The notes beneath the pieces were generated by a model. The model saw only the letters and a list, made by a program, of their open reading frames with translations. It did no database searches and had not been told where the DNA came from. From an uncultured Dorea sp. (lineage in GTDB: Bacteria; Bacillota_A; Clostridia; Lachnospirales; Lachnospiraceae): DNA of 63,874 bases. Below, piece by piece: positions 31,888 through 41,813 of the stretch. Within the stretch, counting starts at the first letter, position 1. Every line of letters starts with the position of its first letter. The position numbers and the translations under genes were made by a program. Location: the NCBI GenBank assembly GCA_910579015.1, contig CAJTRO010000011.1, positions 23,454 to 87,327 on the forward strand, read 5' to 3'.

Positions 31888-34437
31888 ATGAACTTACATT
31901 TTCTCGGCGGCGCCATGGAGATTGGCGGCAGCTGCATCTATATCAGAATTGCAGGCAAGGGAATCCTTTTAGATTCCGGTATCCGACAGTCTGCGTCAAA
32001 AGATCCGATTCCTGATTTTCGGACAGTACAAGAGCAGGGCGGTGTGGATGCGGTTATCATAAGCCATGCCCACATGGATCACATCGGCACGCTTCCGATG
32101 ATCAGTAAGGCATACCCCCGGGCACAGATCTATATGACGGCAATGACGGAGGATCTGACCCGGGTATTGCTGTACGACAGTTTGAAGATTATGAAGAACC
32201 GGGAGGACGAGATTCCCCACTATTCAGAACAGGATGTGCTTGCCATGCTGGAACGCATCCATCCCATCGGTTATCAGACGCCTTTTCCCATCTTTGACGG
32301 ATTTAACCTGACGTTCTACCCGGCAGGGCATATTGCGGGGGCAGCGTGTATATATCTGGTTACGGAGGAAGGAAGCCTGTTCTATTCCGGTGATTTCTCC
32401 GCATTTTCCCAGCGTACCATTGAAGGAATCCGGATTCCCAAGCTCCGTCCGGATGTGTCTATTGTGGAGACAACCTACGGAAATCGGCTGCATGCAAACC
32501 GGATGGTGGAGGAGAAGCGTCTGGTGGAGCTGGTTGGGGAATGCATTGCACAGAAGAAGAAAATTCTGATTCCTACATTTGCCTTGGGGAGGGCGCAGGA
32601 AGTCCTTCTGATTCTGCGTATGGCGTTTCTGAACCAGCAGATTCCTTCTGTGCCTGTGTTCGTAGACGGCATGGTCAGAGATATCAACAGGATGTATGTG
32701 CGGAATCCTGTTTATCTGAAAAATGCGCTGGGAAAGCGGATTTTGAAGGGAAATGAGCCTTTCTACACAAAGGAAATTACGCCTGTGGCTCCGACACAGA
32801 AGAGAGAAGAATTGCTGGCGGGAAACGAGCCGGTTATCTTGGTATCCAGTTCCGGTATGCTGACCGGAGGCCCCAGCGCCCAGTATGCAAAGCTGCTGGC
32901 ATCTTCGGAGGATGCATGTATCATAATCACAGGGTATCAGGACGAAGAGTCTCCCGGGAGGCAGCTTCTTGACCTGCTTAATGAACCGGAAGGAGGGAAA
33001 CTGACGGTCAATGGCAGCACCGTTCCTGTGAAATGCCGTATCGAGCAGGTGGGGCTGTCTGCCCACGGGGATAAGTCGGAGATTATGGCGCTTCTGGAGC
33101 GGCTATCCTCACGACGGGTATTTCTGGTACACGGGAACCGGGAAGCGATTGACGAGCTGGGCAGTGAATTGGCGGCTGAGGATTACCGGCGGCAGATTTA
33201 TTTGCCTGAGTGCGGGCAGACGTATGAGGTGGAGGTGCGCAAGAAACGTAAGCAGACGGAGTTTCAGTTGGAGTATACCCTGCAGATGGACAGGGAGTTT
33301 ACGGAAGCGGATGAGAAAACGCTGTGGGATTTCTGGCGGGAGCATTATTTCGGGAAGGCGTTCTCGGTATCCCAGATTGCCCGGATCTGGCATGGAAGGA
33401 AGATGGAAGCACAGGAAAGAGTTCTTCAAAAGATGCAGGATATTTTTCTTCAAAGCAAATATTTTGCACCCAATGCCCGCAGGCTGTTCTTGTTCGAGGC
33501 GAATACGCCGGAAGCCGTCGCAGAGGCGCATTCGCCTAAGGAGTTGACGATGCAGGAGTTGGAGCAGAGGATTTTAGCGCTGTTTCAGGAATTCCCTTAT
33601 CGGAAAATCAGTTTCCATTTTGAGCGGAAAGAGATACTGCTTCAATTTGATTATCCGGACAGCCAGGATATGGTAATATTTCGGGAAAAGGCGGTCATTT
33701 TCGCCGGCGAGACGGGATGGAACGTGGGGGTTCATCCGTCTATGAACCACAATGCGGCGGGGCTTTTGCTGTCGCTCCTTTTTGGAGAGCGGATTATGAA
33801 AACTTCTTATTTTCAGGATAGGAAATGCTATTCGATTACAGTTTCCGAGGATGGATATGGGGATTCAGACAGGGAGGCGGCGAGGCGGTTCCGGTCGGAG
33901 ACCGGTTGGAAGCTGTCGGTGAACGGGAGGACAGAAACGGATTGCGAGCTGCATGAGGAGGGAGAGCAAGAGACCGGCTATACGCTGCATTCGGCCTTTA
34001 TACCTGCGGATTCTACAGCAGGGGCGGCGGAACAGAACCAGGCATTTCAGCAGATTGACGATGCTTTTACATGTCTTGACCACAGACCGGATAAGAAGAG
34101 CCTGAAGCAGGATTCCAAGGGGAAATATCTGGAGGTAAGCTTTATTTCCCCGATGATTGGAAGCCGATATGGAGCAGTTCTTCAGGAGTTGGCAAACCAG
34201 ACAGGTTGGAGGATAAAGATTGGGGATAAGGTAAATCAGAATGCATTATTTAACCTTATCCAGCTGTTGTGTATGAAGCACAGCATGACGCCTGTGAAGA
34301 ACCCTTCTTATCTTCCGGAGCGGAAGAAAGTACAGATAAAGGTATGCGGGCAGTTAGAAGAAGGCACGCTTCATTTGGTCATGAAGGAGTTCCGGAAGCA
34401 GACGGGATGTGAGTGTGAAGTTATCAAAGTTCCATAA
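31888..34437 (+). CDS. Metallo-beta-lactamase / beta-CASP protein with long C-terminal extension
   Basis: 849 residues. The N-terminal 460 form an MBL plus beta-CASP module as in CPSF73 and RNase J relatives: SHAHMDHIG (His60, His62, Asp64, His65), YPAGHIAGAA, YSGDFS, VSSSGMLTGGPSAQY and LSAHGDKSEI. Such enzymes cut or trim RNA in the cytoplasm. The extra 390 C-terminal residues are unusual and contain a recurring ETGW/QTGW-x-KxxxG turn (near FAGETGWNVGV, RSETGWKLSVNG, ANQTGWRIKIGD), suggesting repeated KH-like RNA-binding units. AAAGGAATG precedes ATG 31888. An RNA nuclease role is likely; its target is unknown. Confidence 0.82.
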   Translation: MNLHFLGGAMEIGGSCIYIRIAGKGILLDSGIRQSASKDPIPDFRTVQEQGGVDAVIISHAHMDHIGTLPMISKAYPRAQIYMTAMTEDLTRVLLYDSLKIMKNREDEIPHYSEQDVLAMLERIHPIGYQTPFPIFDGFNLTFYPAGHIAGAACIYLVTEEGSLFYSGDFSAFSQRTIEGIRIPKLRPDVSIVETTYGNRLHANRMVEEKRLVELVGECIAQKKKILIPTFALGRAQEVLLILRMAFLNQQIPSVPVFVDGMVRDINRMYVRNPVYLKNALGKRILKGNEPFYTKEITPVAPTQKREELLAGNEPVILVSSSGMLTGGPSAQYAKLLASSEDACIIITGYQDEESPGRQLLDLLNEPEGGKLTVNGSTVPVKCRIEQVGLSAHGDKSEIMALLERLSSRRVFLVHGNREAIDELGSELAAEDYRRQIYLPECGQTYEVEVRKKRKQTEFQLEYTLQMDREFTEADEKTLWDFWREHYFGKAFSVSQIARIWHGRKMEAQERVLQKMQDIFLQSKYFAPNARRLFLFEANTPEAVAEAHSPKELTMQELEQRILALFQEFPYRKISFHFERKEILLQFDYPDSQDMVIFREKAVIFAGETGWNVGVHPSMNHNAAGLLLSLLFGERIMKTSYFQDRKCYSITVSEDGYGDSDREAARRFRSETGWKLSVNGRTETDCELHEEGEQETGYTLHSAFIPADSTAGAAEQNQAFQQIDDAFTCLDHRPDKKSLKQDSKGKYLEVSFISPMIGSRYGAVLQELANQTGWRIKIGDKVNQNALFNLIQLLCMKHSMTPVKNPSYLPERKKVQIKVCGQLEEGTLHLVMKEFRKQTGCECEVIKVP

Positions 34438-34475
34438 GAGTTATGCTGGTTTATGCATTTGGCAAAGAAGATGTG

Positions 34476-34500
34476 TGTATCGTGGCGGCTCCACGATACA
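34476..34500. terminator. Strong hairpin between convergent genes
   Basis: tgtatcgtgg (34476-34485) and ccacgataca (34491-34500) form a perfect 10-bp stem over cggct, between the beta-CASP gene (plus) and the VanW gene (minus). No T-run follows directly on either strand, so termination is possible but not certain. Confidence 0.5.
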
Positions 34501-34571
34501 ATGTGGGAAATGTCCCGTAGGTGCAATCTTTGTCCAATATTCAAAATCTTCCGATCTTTCCCGGCCGGCTG

Positions 34572-36014
34572 TCAGTTAATAGTACGGCTTTTTTCGTACA
34601 CACTATGAGCCACTTTTTCTATAAAAAGCTGGCTCATATCTTCTGTATAGACATTCCTGTAGGTTACGATCTCCAGAAGGTTATCTGAGGGATTGTCAAG
34701 CGTCTTCGTAGTGATCTCTATCACGGCATCGTCGGTTCTGGTCCCAAGAAGGGTAACGGTCAGGGCGCTGCCGGAATAATCCACATCTATCCGGACCGGA
34801 TATGGCGTATCGTTGGCGATCCGCATATCCAGGGCGTCCCATGCAACGGCGGCATCCAGCCCGGCGTCAATATAGCGGGCAATATAATCATGGTTCCAGC
34901 GTTCGACAATCTTAAGATTCGCATAGAGCGCCGCGGCGAAGATGGTGGTGGACACCTGACAGATGCCTCCGCCGTATGCCTGGATGATCTCGCCGTCCAG
35001 GATCGCGTCGGCGGTCTTAAAGCCGGTCTCGGCGGTCTGAATGCCTACGGTGTTGTTGAAGGAGAATTCTTCACCGGAAAGCAGGATGATACCGTCACAT
35101 TTCCTGGCCGCCAGGCTTATATTTGTACGGCTGTTGGCAGATCCGCCGACCGGAGTGGTTACGGTGCCAAGAGTGTCTTTAAACAGATGCGCCTTTAGAT
35201 CCTCTGTGGTTATCTCCGGCTCGGTGTAGTGGAGCTCTACAGCAACCGTGCTTCCGGCTTTGGCTCTTGACAGTTTCTTTCCGGCAAGCTCTTTGTCAAA
35301 ATCCACGCCTGTCACAGACTCTGTAATTGCATAATCATTAGAGGGATCCAGGGAGGCGTCCCGGCAGGCTGTGTGAAGCTCGTCATATATCCGTTCCAGA
35401 TTATCCAGATCGTCACAGGCCAGAGGACATTCGATCGTGCCGGAAAAATCCTTTGTCTGGATTGCCGCAGCCAATTCTCTCATCAGGGCCTCTTCATCTA
35501 CCTTCCAGGCGGATTTGGCTGTGATGAGTAATTGTTCATTCTCTATCTTGTAGGAAGCTGGATCGGCGTTTTTCTTATCCAGAATTCTGCTGTCTTCGAG
35601 GATCCTGTGAAATTCTTCGGCGTCTGTTGACATCTTTGGGTATTGGATGTGATTCTCTGTAAACCGGGCGCCAAGCCGCGTCAGTCCACGCAAGAAGAAG
35701 CCGGTCTGGCTCTTTCTCAATGCCTCCTGTGCGGCGGCGTTAGGATCCATCTGTAATGCACTGCCAACGGACAGCGTATAATCACGGCCGGCATATGAGA
35801 CGGTGAATACGGAGGATTTCTGGCGCTCCTTGGCGTCAGCCTCCAGCGCGTCAGACGCCTCTTTGAAGGTCATATCGCTGATGTCGGTGTCGTTCACCGT
35901 GGTATTCGGTAATGTTCGGTCCGCGTCAATGGCGGAACAGTAAGATATGTAGATTCCTGCAAGCAGGATCAGGAGTATTGCAGGTAACAGCAATCGTTTC
36001 ATGGTATGTATCAC
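34572..36014 (-). CDS. VanW family protein with peptidoglycan-binding-type N-terminus
   Basis: 480 residues on the minus strand. The N-terminal LLLPAILLILLAGIYISYC is a membrane anchor or signal. The middle (FKEASDALEADAKERQKSS) resembles the putative peptidoglycan-binding domain found before VanW domains. The VanW domain follows: EFSFNNTVGIQTAETGFK, QAYGGGICQVSTTIF and NHDYIARYIDAGLDA. It faces the outside of the membrane and probably acts in the cell envelope; no reaction is established for the family. The start is GTG 36014 or ATG 36002 (MKRLLLP), with neither strongly favoured. Confidence 0.87.
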   Translation of the reverse strand: MIHTMKRLLLPAILLILLAGIYISYCSAIDADRTLPNTTVNDTDISDMTFKEASDALEADAKERQKSSVFTVSYAGRDYTLSVGSALQMDPNAAAQEALRKSQTGFFLRGLTRLGARFTENHIQYPKMSTDAEEFHRILEDSRILDKKNADPASYKIENEQLLITAKSAWKVDEEALMRELAAAIQTKDFSGTIECPLACDDLDNLERIYDELHTACRDASLDPSNDYAITESVTGVDFDKELAGKKLSRAKAGSTVAVELHYTEPEITTEDLKAHLFKDTLGTVTTPVGGSANSRTNISLAARKCDGIILLSGEEFSFNNTVGIQTAETGFKTADAILDGEIIQAYGGGICQVSTTIFAAALYANLKIVERWNHDYIARYIDAGLDAAVAWDALDMRIANDTPYPVRIDVDYSGSALTVTLLGTRTDDAVIEITTKTLDNPSDNLLEIVTYRNVYTEDMSQLFIEKVAHSVYEKSRTIN

Positions 36015-36251
36015 GGCTTTCTGAAATGGAATTTTGTGTCGTGTAATTTATATTATAACGTGACGGCGGGATGATTTCAATATGAATGCTGTACATTGAT
36101 GTCTCGAGAGGAGTGTGTTATATTTAGTGATAGAAAATGGCAGGATCAAGAGATGAAGATCTTTGCCTGTAATAACTTCGTAACAACTGCGGTGTATGCT
36201 GAACCTGTAATCAGGAAACAGAATTTCGATTCAGGGAAAGGGGCAGAGATT

Positions 36252-36842
36252 ATGAACAAAACATGGAAAAGGTTTAAAGTTGTATTGACGGCGGCAGGAA
36301 TGGCAGTATGTATGACGGCAGGATTGGGGATGGGGATCTATTGGTCCAGAGATCATGTGCAGAAGACCGCGGTAGCGGCGGCAGAAAAAGAGATGGAGCT
36401 TGAGCCGAAAGAGTCGGAAGGGGTGGAAATAAAGAGCCGTTTTAATCAACTGGCGTCCGGTGACGAGGGGCTCTATAAAGAGATGGTACTTGACGCAGAG
36501 ATTGCAAAGGCGGTATGTGACAAGTACAGCCTTGATTATGACACGGTAAAGAATAAAGACATCACCCGGGAAATGCGCAATTATGAGGAGGCGCTGTGGA
36601 TGATCAAGGATATGGGAGACCGTCCGCTTTTTGGGTATGTAGAGGGGATCGGTGCGTTTGGTTCACTGGAGATGTATCTCTGTGAGATTTATGCCTTCGG
36701 CGGCGGAGAAGACGTGATCAGAAAGATGTGCGCAGAATTCGGGATCGATCCGGATAAGGCGGTGATCTCGGATCTGACGACGGAACAGCTTATCAAGATA
36801 GGGGAGGAGGCATATGAGACCTCCGACCATCCAAAGGAGTAA
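36252..36842 (+). CDS. Membrane-anchored accessory protein of a two-component operon, unknown family
   Basis: 196 residues from ATG 36252 (AAAGGGG upstream; a longer frame from 36096 has no ribosome site). It starts with MNKTWKRFKVVLTAAGMAVC followed by a hydrophobic anchor to IYWSRDHVQ, then a soluble outside domain with ALWMIKDMGDRPLFGYVEG and FGGGEDVIRKMCAEFG. It ends 6 bases before the response regulator. The position suggests an input or accessory protein for the sensor kinase, which is inference from gene order only. The family was not recognised. Confidence 0.65.
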   Translation: MNKTWKRFKVVLTAAGMAVCMTAGLGMGIYWSRDHVQKTAVAAAEKEMELEPKESEGVEIKSRFNQLASGDEGLYKEMVLDAEIAKAVCDKYSLDYDTVKNKDITREMRNYEEALWMIKDMGDRPLFGYVEGIGAFGSLEMYLCEIYAFGGGEDVIRKMCAEFGIDPDKAVISDLTTEQLIKIGEEAYETSDHPKE

Positions 36843-36848
36843 TGATCT

Positions 36849-37508
36849 GTGGCGGATATATTGATTGTAGAGGACGACAGGACGATCAATGAACTCATTC
36901 GAAGAACATTGACCATGACAGGACATCAGGGGCTTCCGGCTTTTTCAGGCCGGGAAGCCCTGTCTGTGCTTGAAGGAAAACGGATTGATCTGGTCTTACT
37001 GGATATCGGTCTGCCGGATATGGAAGGATTTGCACTGATGAGGCAGATATTCAGAGAATTTTCCGATGTCCCGGTCATCTGTGTGACTGCGCGGGACGAG
37101 ATACCGGACCGGGTGAAGGGGCTGACGGGCGGGGCGGAGGATTATATCGTGAAGCCATTTGCCATGGAAGAACTGCTTGCGAGAGTACAGGTGGTTCTTC
37201 GGCGTTTTCATAAGGAACAAAGCTGTTTTCATATACGGGATGTAGAAATAGACCTGGCAGGGGGTTGTGTGAAGAGAGGCGGAGTAACTGTCGAGCTTAC
37301 AAATCGGGAATACGAGCTTCTTAAGGTCCTTCTCCTTAACAAGAATATCGCGCTTTCCAGAGAACGGCTTCTTGAACTTGCCTGGGGGATAGATTTCTAC
37401 GGAGATGACCGTACTGTGGATGTGCATATACGCAGGCTCAGGCAGAAGCTTGGACTGGAAGAGGAGATCAAGACCATATTCCGGTATGGATACCGGCTGG
37501 AATTCTGA
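36849..37508 (+). CDS. OmpR/PhoB-type response regulator
   Basis: 219 residues with GTG start at 36849 behind AAGGAG, which lies over the previous stop. Receiver domain: ILIVEDDRT, phosphorylatable Asp52 in LVLLDIGLPD, Thr80 in CVTARDE and Lys102 in YIVKPF. The C-terminal winged-helix has VELTNREYELLKVLLLNKN and DDRTVDVHIRRLRQKLG. It should bind promoter DNA after phosphorylation by the kinase encoded next. Genes it controls are not visible here. Confidence 0.93.
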   Translation: MADILIVEDDRTINELIRRTLTMTGHQGLPAFSGREALSVLEGKRIDLVLLDIGLPDMEGFALMRQIFREFSDVPVICVTARDEIPDRVKGLTGGAEDYIVKPFAMEELLARVQVVLRRFHKEQSCFHIRDVEIDLAGGCVKRGGVTVELTNREYELLKVLLLNKNIALSRERLLELAWGIDFYGDDRTVDVHIRRLRQKLGLEEEIKTIFRYGYRLEF

Positions 37509-37536
37509 CCGGAAGACGGAACAGGTGGTGGAAAAG

Positions 37537-38685
37537 ATGCAGTTGTGGAAGAAAAATTTTCTGGTGATCTATGGGATCTTTCTTGTGATGATCTGCGGGG
37601 GACTGTTGATTCTTGACGGTTATATCAGCCGGAATGAGACAGATCTGTGGATTGAGAATGCGAGAAACGATGAGAAGAGTATTTATTATCTGGCGGCCGG
37701 CCTGAAGGGGGAGGATATGGGGCGTATGGCCATGTATCTGGCCGACGCCGCGGATAGGTACGAAGAAGCCGGAATTTATATTCAGGTCAGTATTAATGGG
37801 AATATTGTGATAGATTATTTCCCGAAAGATCTTAAAGCAGAGCGCCTTGTCCAGATCAAGAAGAGCGGGAAGGAACGCTTTCTTGTGATACAGGAATCAG
37901 GAACAGACGGAAGTAATATGATTGAGGTAAATTATGCAAAAGGGATGGGGGAATTATCAAGGAGCCAGACAAGAAGGCTGTGGATATTCTGCGGGATCGG
38001 ACTGTTATTTGCCGGAATGATGGGGGTATTTCTGTACTATACCATGCGGTACATCAACCGCCCGGTCAATCAGATCGCCCATGAGCTCAGGACGCCGCTG
38101 ACCGGAATACGCGGATACGCGGAATATCTGATGATGGGGAAGATAACCCGGGAAGACAGCTTCTTTGCCGCCAGACAGATTGTTGACAGTGCAAAGAGAC
38201 TGGAGGATATCATGGAGAAGCTGCTGATCATGGGAAATGTGCGGGATGGCGCGATCCACATCGGAAGGATAGACATGAAGCAGATGATTTCCGGACTGGA
38301 AGAAAAATATCCGAAAATGGAGGTTGACTGCCGGCTGGAATTTTTAAATGGCGACGAGACGCTGGTAAGCTGTCTGATTGATAATCTGATATCCAATGCA
38401 GCGAGGGCGGGGGAGCGGGTAAAGCTTACGCTGGACGAGGGCGGGATCCATGTATGGAACGATGGGGAGCCGATAGATGAGAAGCTGCTCAAGGAGATCA
38501 ATAAGGGACAGGATATTTCTGCGAAACGCATGGGTAAGCACGGCTATGGGATCCAGGTATGCCGGGAGATTGCCAGAGAACACGGCTGGAAGCTTAAGTT
38601 TCTGTCGTCCCGGGAGGAGGGAACGGAGGTCTTCTGCCAGATCAGTGCGTCGTATCGAAAGATTTTGTACAAAAAAGTACCATAA
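37537..38685 (+). CDS. Sensor histidine kinase
   Basis: 382 residues with a first membrane helix (FLVIYGIFLVMICGGLLIL), an extracytoplasmic sensor loop of about 115 residues, and a second helix (LWIFCGIGLLFAGMMGVFL). His182 in AHELRTPLTG is the phosphorylation site. The ATPase part has CLIDNLISNAARAGE (N box), VWNDGEPI (G1) and GKHGYGIQVCREIAREHGW (G2). No clear HAMP domain separates helix 2 from the H box. Paired with the response regulator 28 bases upstream. ATG 37537 is chosen; in-frame GTGs at 37525 and 37528 are alternatives. Confidence 0.9.
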   Translation: MQLWKKNFLVIYGIFLVMICGGLLILDGYISRNETDLWIENARNDEKSIYYLAAGLKGEDMGRMAMYLADAADRYEEAGIYIQVSINGNIVIDYFPKDLKAERLVQIKKSGKERFLVIQESGTDGSNMIEVNYAKGMGELSRSQTRRLWIFCGIGLLFAGMMGVFLYYTMRYINRPVNQIAHELRTPLTGIRGYAEYLMMGKITREDSFFAARQIVDSAKRLEDIMEKLLIMGNVRDGAIHIGRIDMKQMISGLEEKYPKMEVDCRLEFLNGDETLVSCLIDNLISNAARAGERVKLTLDEGGIHVWNDGEPIDEKLLKEINKGQDISAKRMGKHGYGIQVCREIAREHGWKLKFLSSREEGTEVFCQISASYRKILYKKVP

Positions 38686-38802
38686 AAAGGTGGATTATTG
38701 AATTGTATGTTCATAAAAAAGTTGCTAAAATGACCTTATCAGCCGGTATCGTAAAAGAGAGCAAAAAATAGGATGATACGTGAAAAAAGGAGGAGAAGCA
38801 TT

Positions 38803-40287
38803 ATGAACAACATGCCAGAATTAAAGATTGGAGTAGTTGCAGTCAGCCGTGACTGTTTTCCGGAGAGCCTGTCAGTGACGAGAAGGGCAAACCTGATGAA
38901 AGCATATACAGAGAAATACGGTGAGGAAGGGATCTATGAATGTCCGGTCTGTATCGTGGAGAGTGAGCTCCACATGGTACAGGCGTTAGAGGACATCAAG
39001 AAGGCAGGATGTAACGCACTGGCAGTATATCTTGGGAACTTCGGGCCGGAGATTTCGGAGACGCTTCTTGCGAAGCATTTTGAAGGACCGAAGATGTTTA
39101 TCGCGGCGGCAGAGGAGAGCGGAGACAATCTGGTACAGGGGCGCGGAGACGCATACTGCGGTATGCTGAACGCAAGCTATAACCTGAAGCTCCGCAATAT
39201 TAACGCATATATCCCGGAATATCCGGTGGGGGATGCCGAAGAATGTGCGGACATGATCCATGAATTTATCCCGATCGCCAGGGCTGTTGCAGGGCTTAGG
39301 GATCTTAAGATCATCAGCTTCGGCCCAAGGCCGTTGAACTTCCTGGCATGTAACGCGCCGATCAAGCAGCTCTATAATCTGGGTATCGAGATAGAGGAGA
39401 ATTCAGAGCTTGATCTGTTCGAGGCGTTTAACAGACATGTAGGAGACGAGAGGATCCCGGCCGTTGTGAAAGAGATGGAAGAGGAGCTTGGCGCAGGCAA
39501 CAAGAAGCCTGAGATCCTTAAGAAGCTTGCGCAGTATGAACTGACATTGAAGGATTGGATCAGGGAGCACAGGGGATACCGCAAATACGTTGCGATTGCC
39601 GGGAAGTGCTGGCCGGCATTCCAGACGCAGTTTGGTTTCGTGCCGTGCTATGTCAACAGCCGTCTGACTGCACAGGGGATTCCGGTGTCCTGTGAAGTGG
39701 ATATTTACGGCGCGCTTAGCGAGTTCATCGGAACGGTAGTAAGTAATGATGCAGTAACGCTTCTTGACATCAACAATTCTGTTCCGAAGGATATGTATGA
39801 GCAGGATATTAAGGGCAGATATGACTATACACAGCAGGATACCTTCATGGGCTTCCACTGCGGCAACACGGCGTCTAAGAAGCTGTCCTTCTGTGAGATG
39901 AAGTATCAGATGATCATGGCGAGAACTCTGCCGGAGGAAGTGACACAGGGAACGCTGGAAGGAGATATCATTCCGGGGGATATTACGTTCTACCGCTTAC
40001 AGAGTACGGCAGACAATAAGCTGCGCGCTTATATTGCCCAGGGCGAGGTCCTTCCGGTGGCGACACGTTCTTTTGGCGGTATCGGAGTATTTGCGATCCC
40101 GGAGATGGGAAGATTCTACCGCCATGTGCTGATCGAGGGCGGATATCCGCATCACGGTGCGGTTGCGTTCGGCCATCACGGAAAGGCTTTGTTCGAAGTA
40201 TTCAAATACATCGGAGTGCCTGTGGAGGAGATCGGCTATAACCAGCCTGCGGGCGTGAGATATCCGACGGAGAATCCGTGGAGATAA
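38803..40287 (+). CDS. L-fucose/L-arabinose isomerase family protein
   Basis: 494 residues from ATG 38803 (AAAGGAGGAG). It has the L-fucose isomerase fold order: FGPRPLNFLACNAPI, YVAIAGKCWPAFQTQFGF, metal-ligand-like Glu in VSCEVDIYGAL, Asp in TLLDINNS and His in YPHHGAVAFGHHG. It probably converts an aldose to a ketose, whose product the next gene (a xylulokinase) would phosphorylate. The actual sugar is not readable; family members differ in substrate. It heads a four-gene operon. Confidence 0.82.
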   Translation: MNNMPELKIGVVAVSRDCFPESLSVTRRANLMKAYTEKYGEEGIYECPVCIVESELHMVQALEDIKKAGCNALAVYLGNFGPEISETLLAKHFEGPKMFIAAAEESGDNLVQGRGDAYCGMLNASYNLKLRNINAYIPEYPVGDAEECADMIHEFIPIARAVAGLRDLKIISFGPRPLNFLACNAPIKQLYNLGIEIEENSELDLFEAFNRHVGDERIPAVVKEMEEELGAGNKKPEILKKLAQYELTLKDWIREHRGYRKYVAIAGKCWPAFQTQFGFVPCYVNSRLTAQGIPVSCEVDIYGALSEFIGTVVSNDAVTLLDINNSVPKDMYEQDIKGRYDYTQQDTFMGFHCGNTASKKLSFCEMKYQMIMARTLPEEVTQGTLEGDIIPGDITFYRLQSTADNKLRAYIAQGEVLPVATRSFGGIGVFAIPEMGRFYRHVLIEGGYPHHGAVAFGHHGKALFEVFKYIGVPVEEIGYNQPAGVRYPTENPWR

Positions 40288-40328
40288 TGTTTTTGCAAGA
40301 AAAATAACCTTAAAATCAGGAGGGAAAA

Positions 40329-41786
40329 ATGCTATATATAGGGGTAGATTTGGGAACGTCTGCGGTGAAGCTTCTGTTGATGGACGGTGAAGGAAAAATC
40401 CATAAAATTGTATCAAAAGAGTATCCGTTATATTTCCCGCATCCGGGATGGTCGGAGCAGAAGCCCAAGGACTGGTTCGCGCAGTCCATGGCGGGAATCA
40501 GGGAGCTGGTCAGCGAGTGTGACAGAAGCCAGGTTGCAGGCATAAGCTTCGGCGGGCAGATGCACGGGCTGGTGGCTCTCGACGGGGAAGACCGTGTAAT
40601 CCGTCCGGCGATTCTCTGGAACGACGGCAGAACAGGGGAAGAGACGGACTATCTGAATCAAAAGATCGGTCAGGACAAGCTGTCTGCGTATACGGCGAAT
40701 ATTGCATTTGCGGGATTTACAGCGCCGAAGCTCCTCTGGATGAAGAAGCACGAGCCGGAGAATTTTGCTAAGATCAGCAAGATCATGCTGCCCAAGGATT
40801 ATCTGGCGTATTGTCTGTCCGGCTCATTCTGTACGGATGTGTCTGATGCGTCCGGTATGCTTCTTCTGGATGTGAAGAACCGACGCTGGTCCGGGGAGAT
40901 GCTGGAGATCTGCGGTATTACAGAGGAACAGCTCCCCAGGCTGTATGAGAGTTATGAAGTAGTCGGAACCTTGAAGCCGGAGATTGCAGAAGAGCTTGGC
41001 CTGTCTGCCAGCGTCAAGGTGATCGCGGGGGCAGGAGATAACGCGGCGGCGGCAGTCGGGACCGGAACGGTCGGGGACGGTATGTGCAACATTTCGCTGG
41101 GGACGTCAGGGACGATCTTTATCTCAAGCAAGTCCTTTGGCGTTGACAAGAACAATGCGTTACATTCTTTCGCCCATTCCGACGGGCATTACCATCTGAT
41201 GGGCTGTATGTTGAGCGCGGCGTCCTGTAATAAGTGGTGGAACGAGGATATTCTGAGGACCGGGGATTTCGCGGCGGAGCAGGCGGGTATTACGAAGCTG
41301 GGAGAGAATCAGGTGTTCTATCTCCCCTATCTGATGGGGGAGCGTTCCCCGCATAACAATCCAGATGCAAGGGCAATGTTCCTGGGGATGTCTATGGATA
41401 CGACGCGGGAAGATATGACTTTGGCGGTACTGGAAGGCGTGGTCTTCGGGCTTAGGGATTCCCTGGAGGTGGCGAAGAGCCTGGGGATCCAGATCGAACG
41501 CACGAAGATCTGCGGCGGAGGGGCGAAGAGCCCGCTGTGGAAGAAGATTCTTGCGAATATTATGAATCTTAAGGTAGATGTGGTCGAGAGCGAAGAAGGG
41601 CCGGCCCTTGGCGGAGCGATGCTTGCGGCCGTGGGGTGCGGAGAGTATCCTGATGTGGAGACGGCCGCGAAGAAGATCGTGAAGGTTGTGGATACGGTGG
41701 TGCCGGAGCCTGAGCTGGCGGAGAAGTATGAGGAGAGGTATCAGAAGTTTAAGAAGATCTATCCGGCGGTGAAGGGGTTGTTTTAA
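40329..41786 (+). CDS. xylB: Xylulokinase-type FGGY kinase
   Basis: 485 residues, full FGGY length. N-terminal ATP-fold GVDLGTSAVKLLLMD, then ISFGGQMHGLVALD and PAILWNDGRTGEE, which match xylulokinase rather than glycerol kinase. The C-terminal half has GAGDNAAAAVGTGTVGDG, SLGTSGTIF, LPYLMGERSPHNN and ICGGGAKSPLWKKI. It phosphorylates a ketopentose, likely D-xylulose or the ketose made by the upstream isomerase. AGGAGGG precedes ATG 40329. Confidence 0.87.
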   Translation: MLYIGVDLGTSAVKLLLMDGEGKIHKIVSKEYPLYFPHPGWSEQKPKDWFAQSMAGIRELVSECDRSQVAGISFGGQMHGLVALDGEDRVIRPAILWNDGRTGEETDYLNQKIGQDKLSAYTANIAFAGFTAPKLLWMKKHEPENFAKISKIMLPKDYLAYCLSGSFCTDVSDASGMLLLDVKNRRWSGEMLEICGITEEQLPRLYESYEVVGTLKPEIAEELGLSASVKVIAGAGDNAAAAVGTGTVGDGMCNISLGTSGTIFISSKSFGVDKNNALHSFAHSDGHYHLMGCMLSAASCNKWWNEDILRTGDFAAEQAGITKLGENQVFYLPYLMGERSPHNNPDARAMFLGMSMDTTREDMTLAVLEGVVFGLRDSLEVAKSLGIQIERTKICGGGAKSPLWKKILANIMNLKVDVVESEEGPALGGAMLAAVGCGEYPDVETAAKKIVKVVDTVVPEPELAEKYEERYQKFKKIYPAVKGLF

Positions 41787-41813
41787 TCTCCATACAAAAA
41801 GGAGGAAGCAGGA

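Noticed and set aside
36096..36251. An extended N-terminus for the protein at 36252
   Set aside because: The added segment has no ribosome site and would place the membrane anchor internally; ATG 36252 has AAAGGGG.
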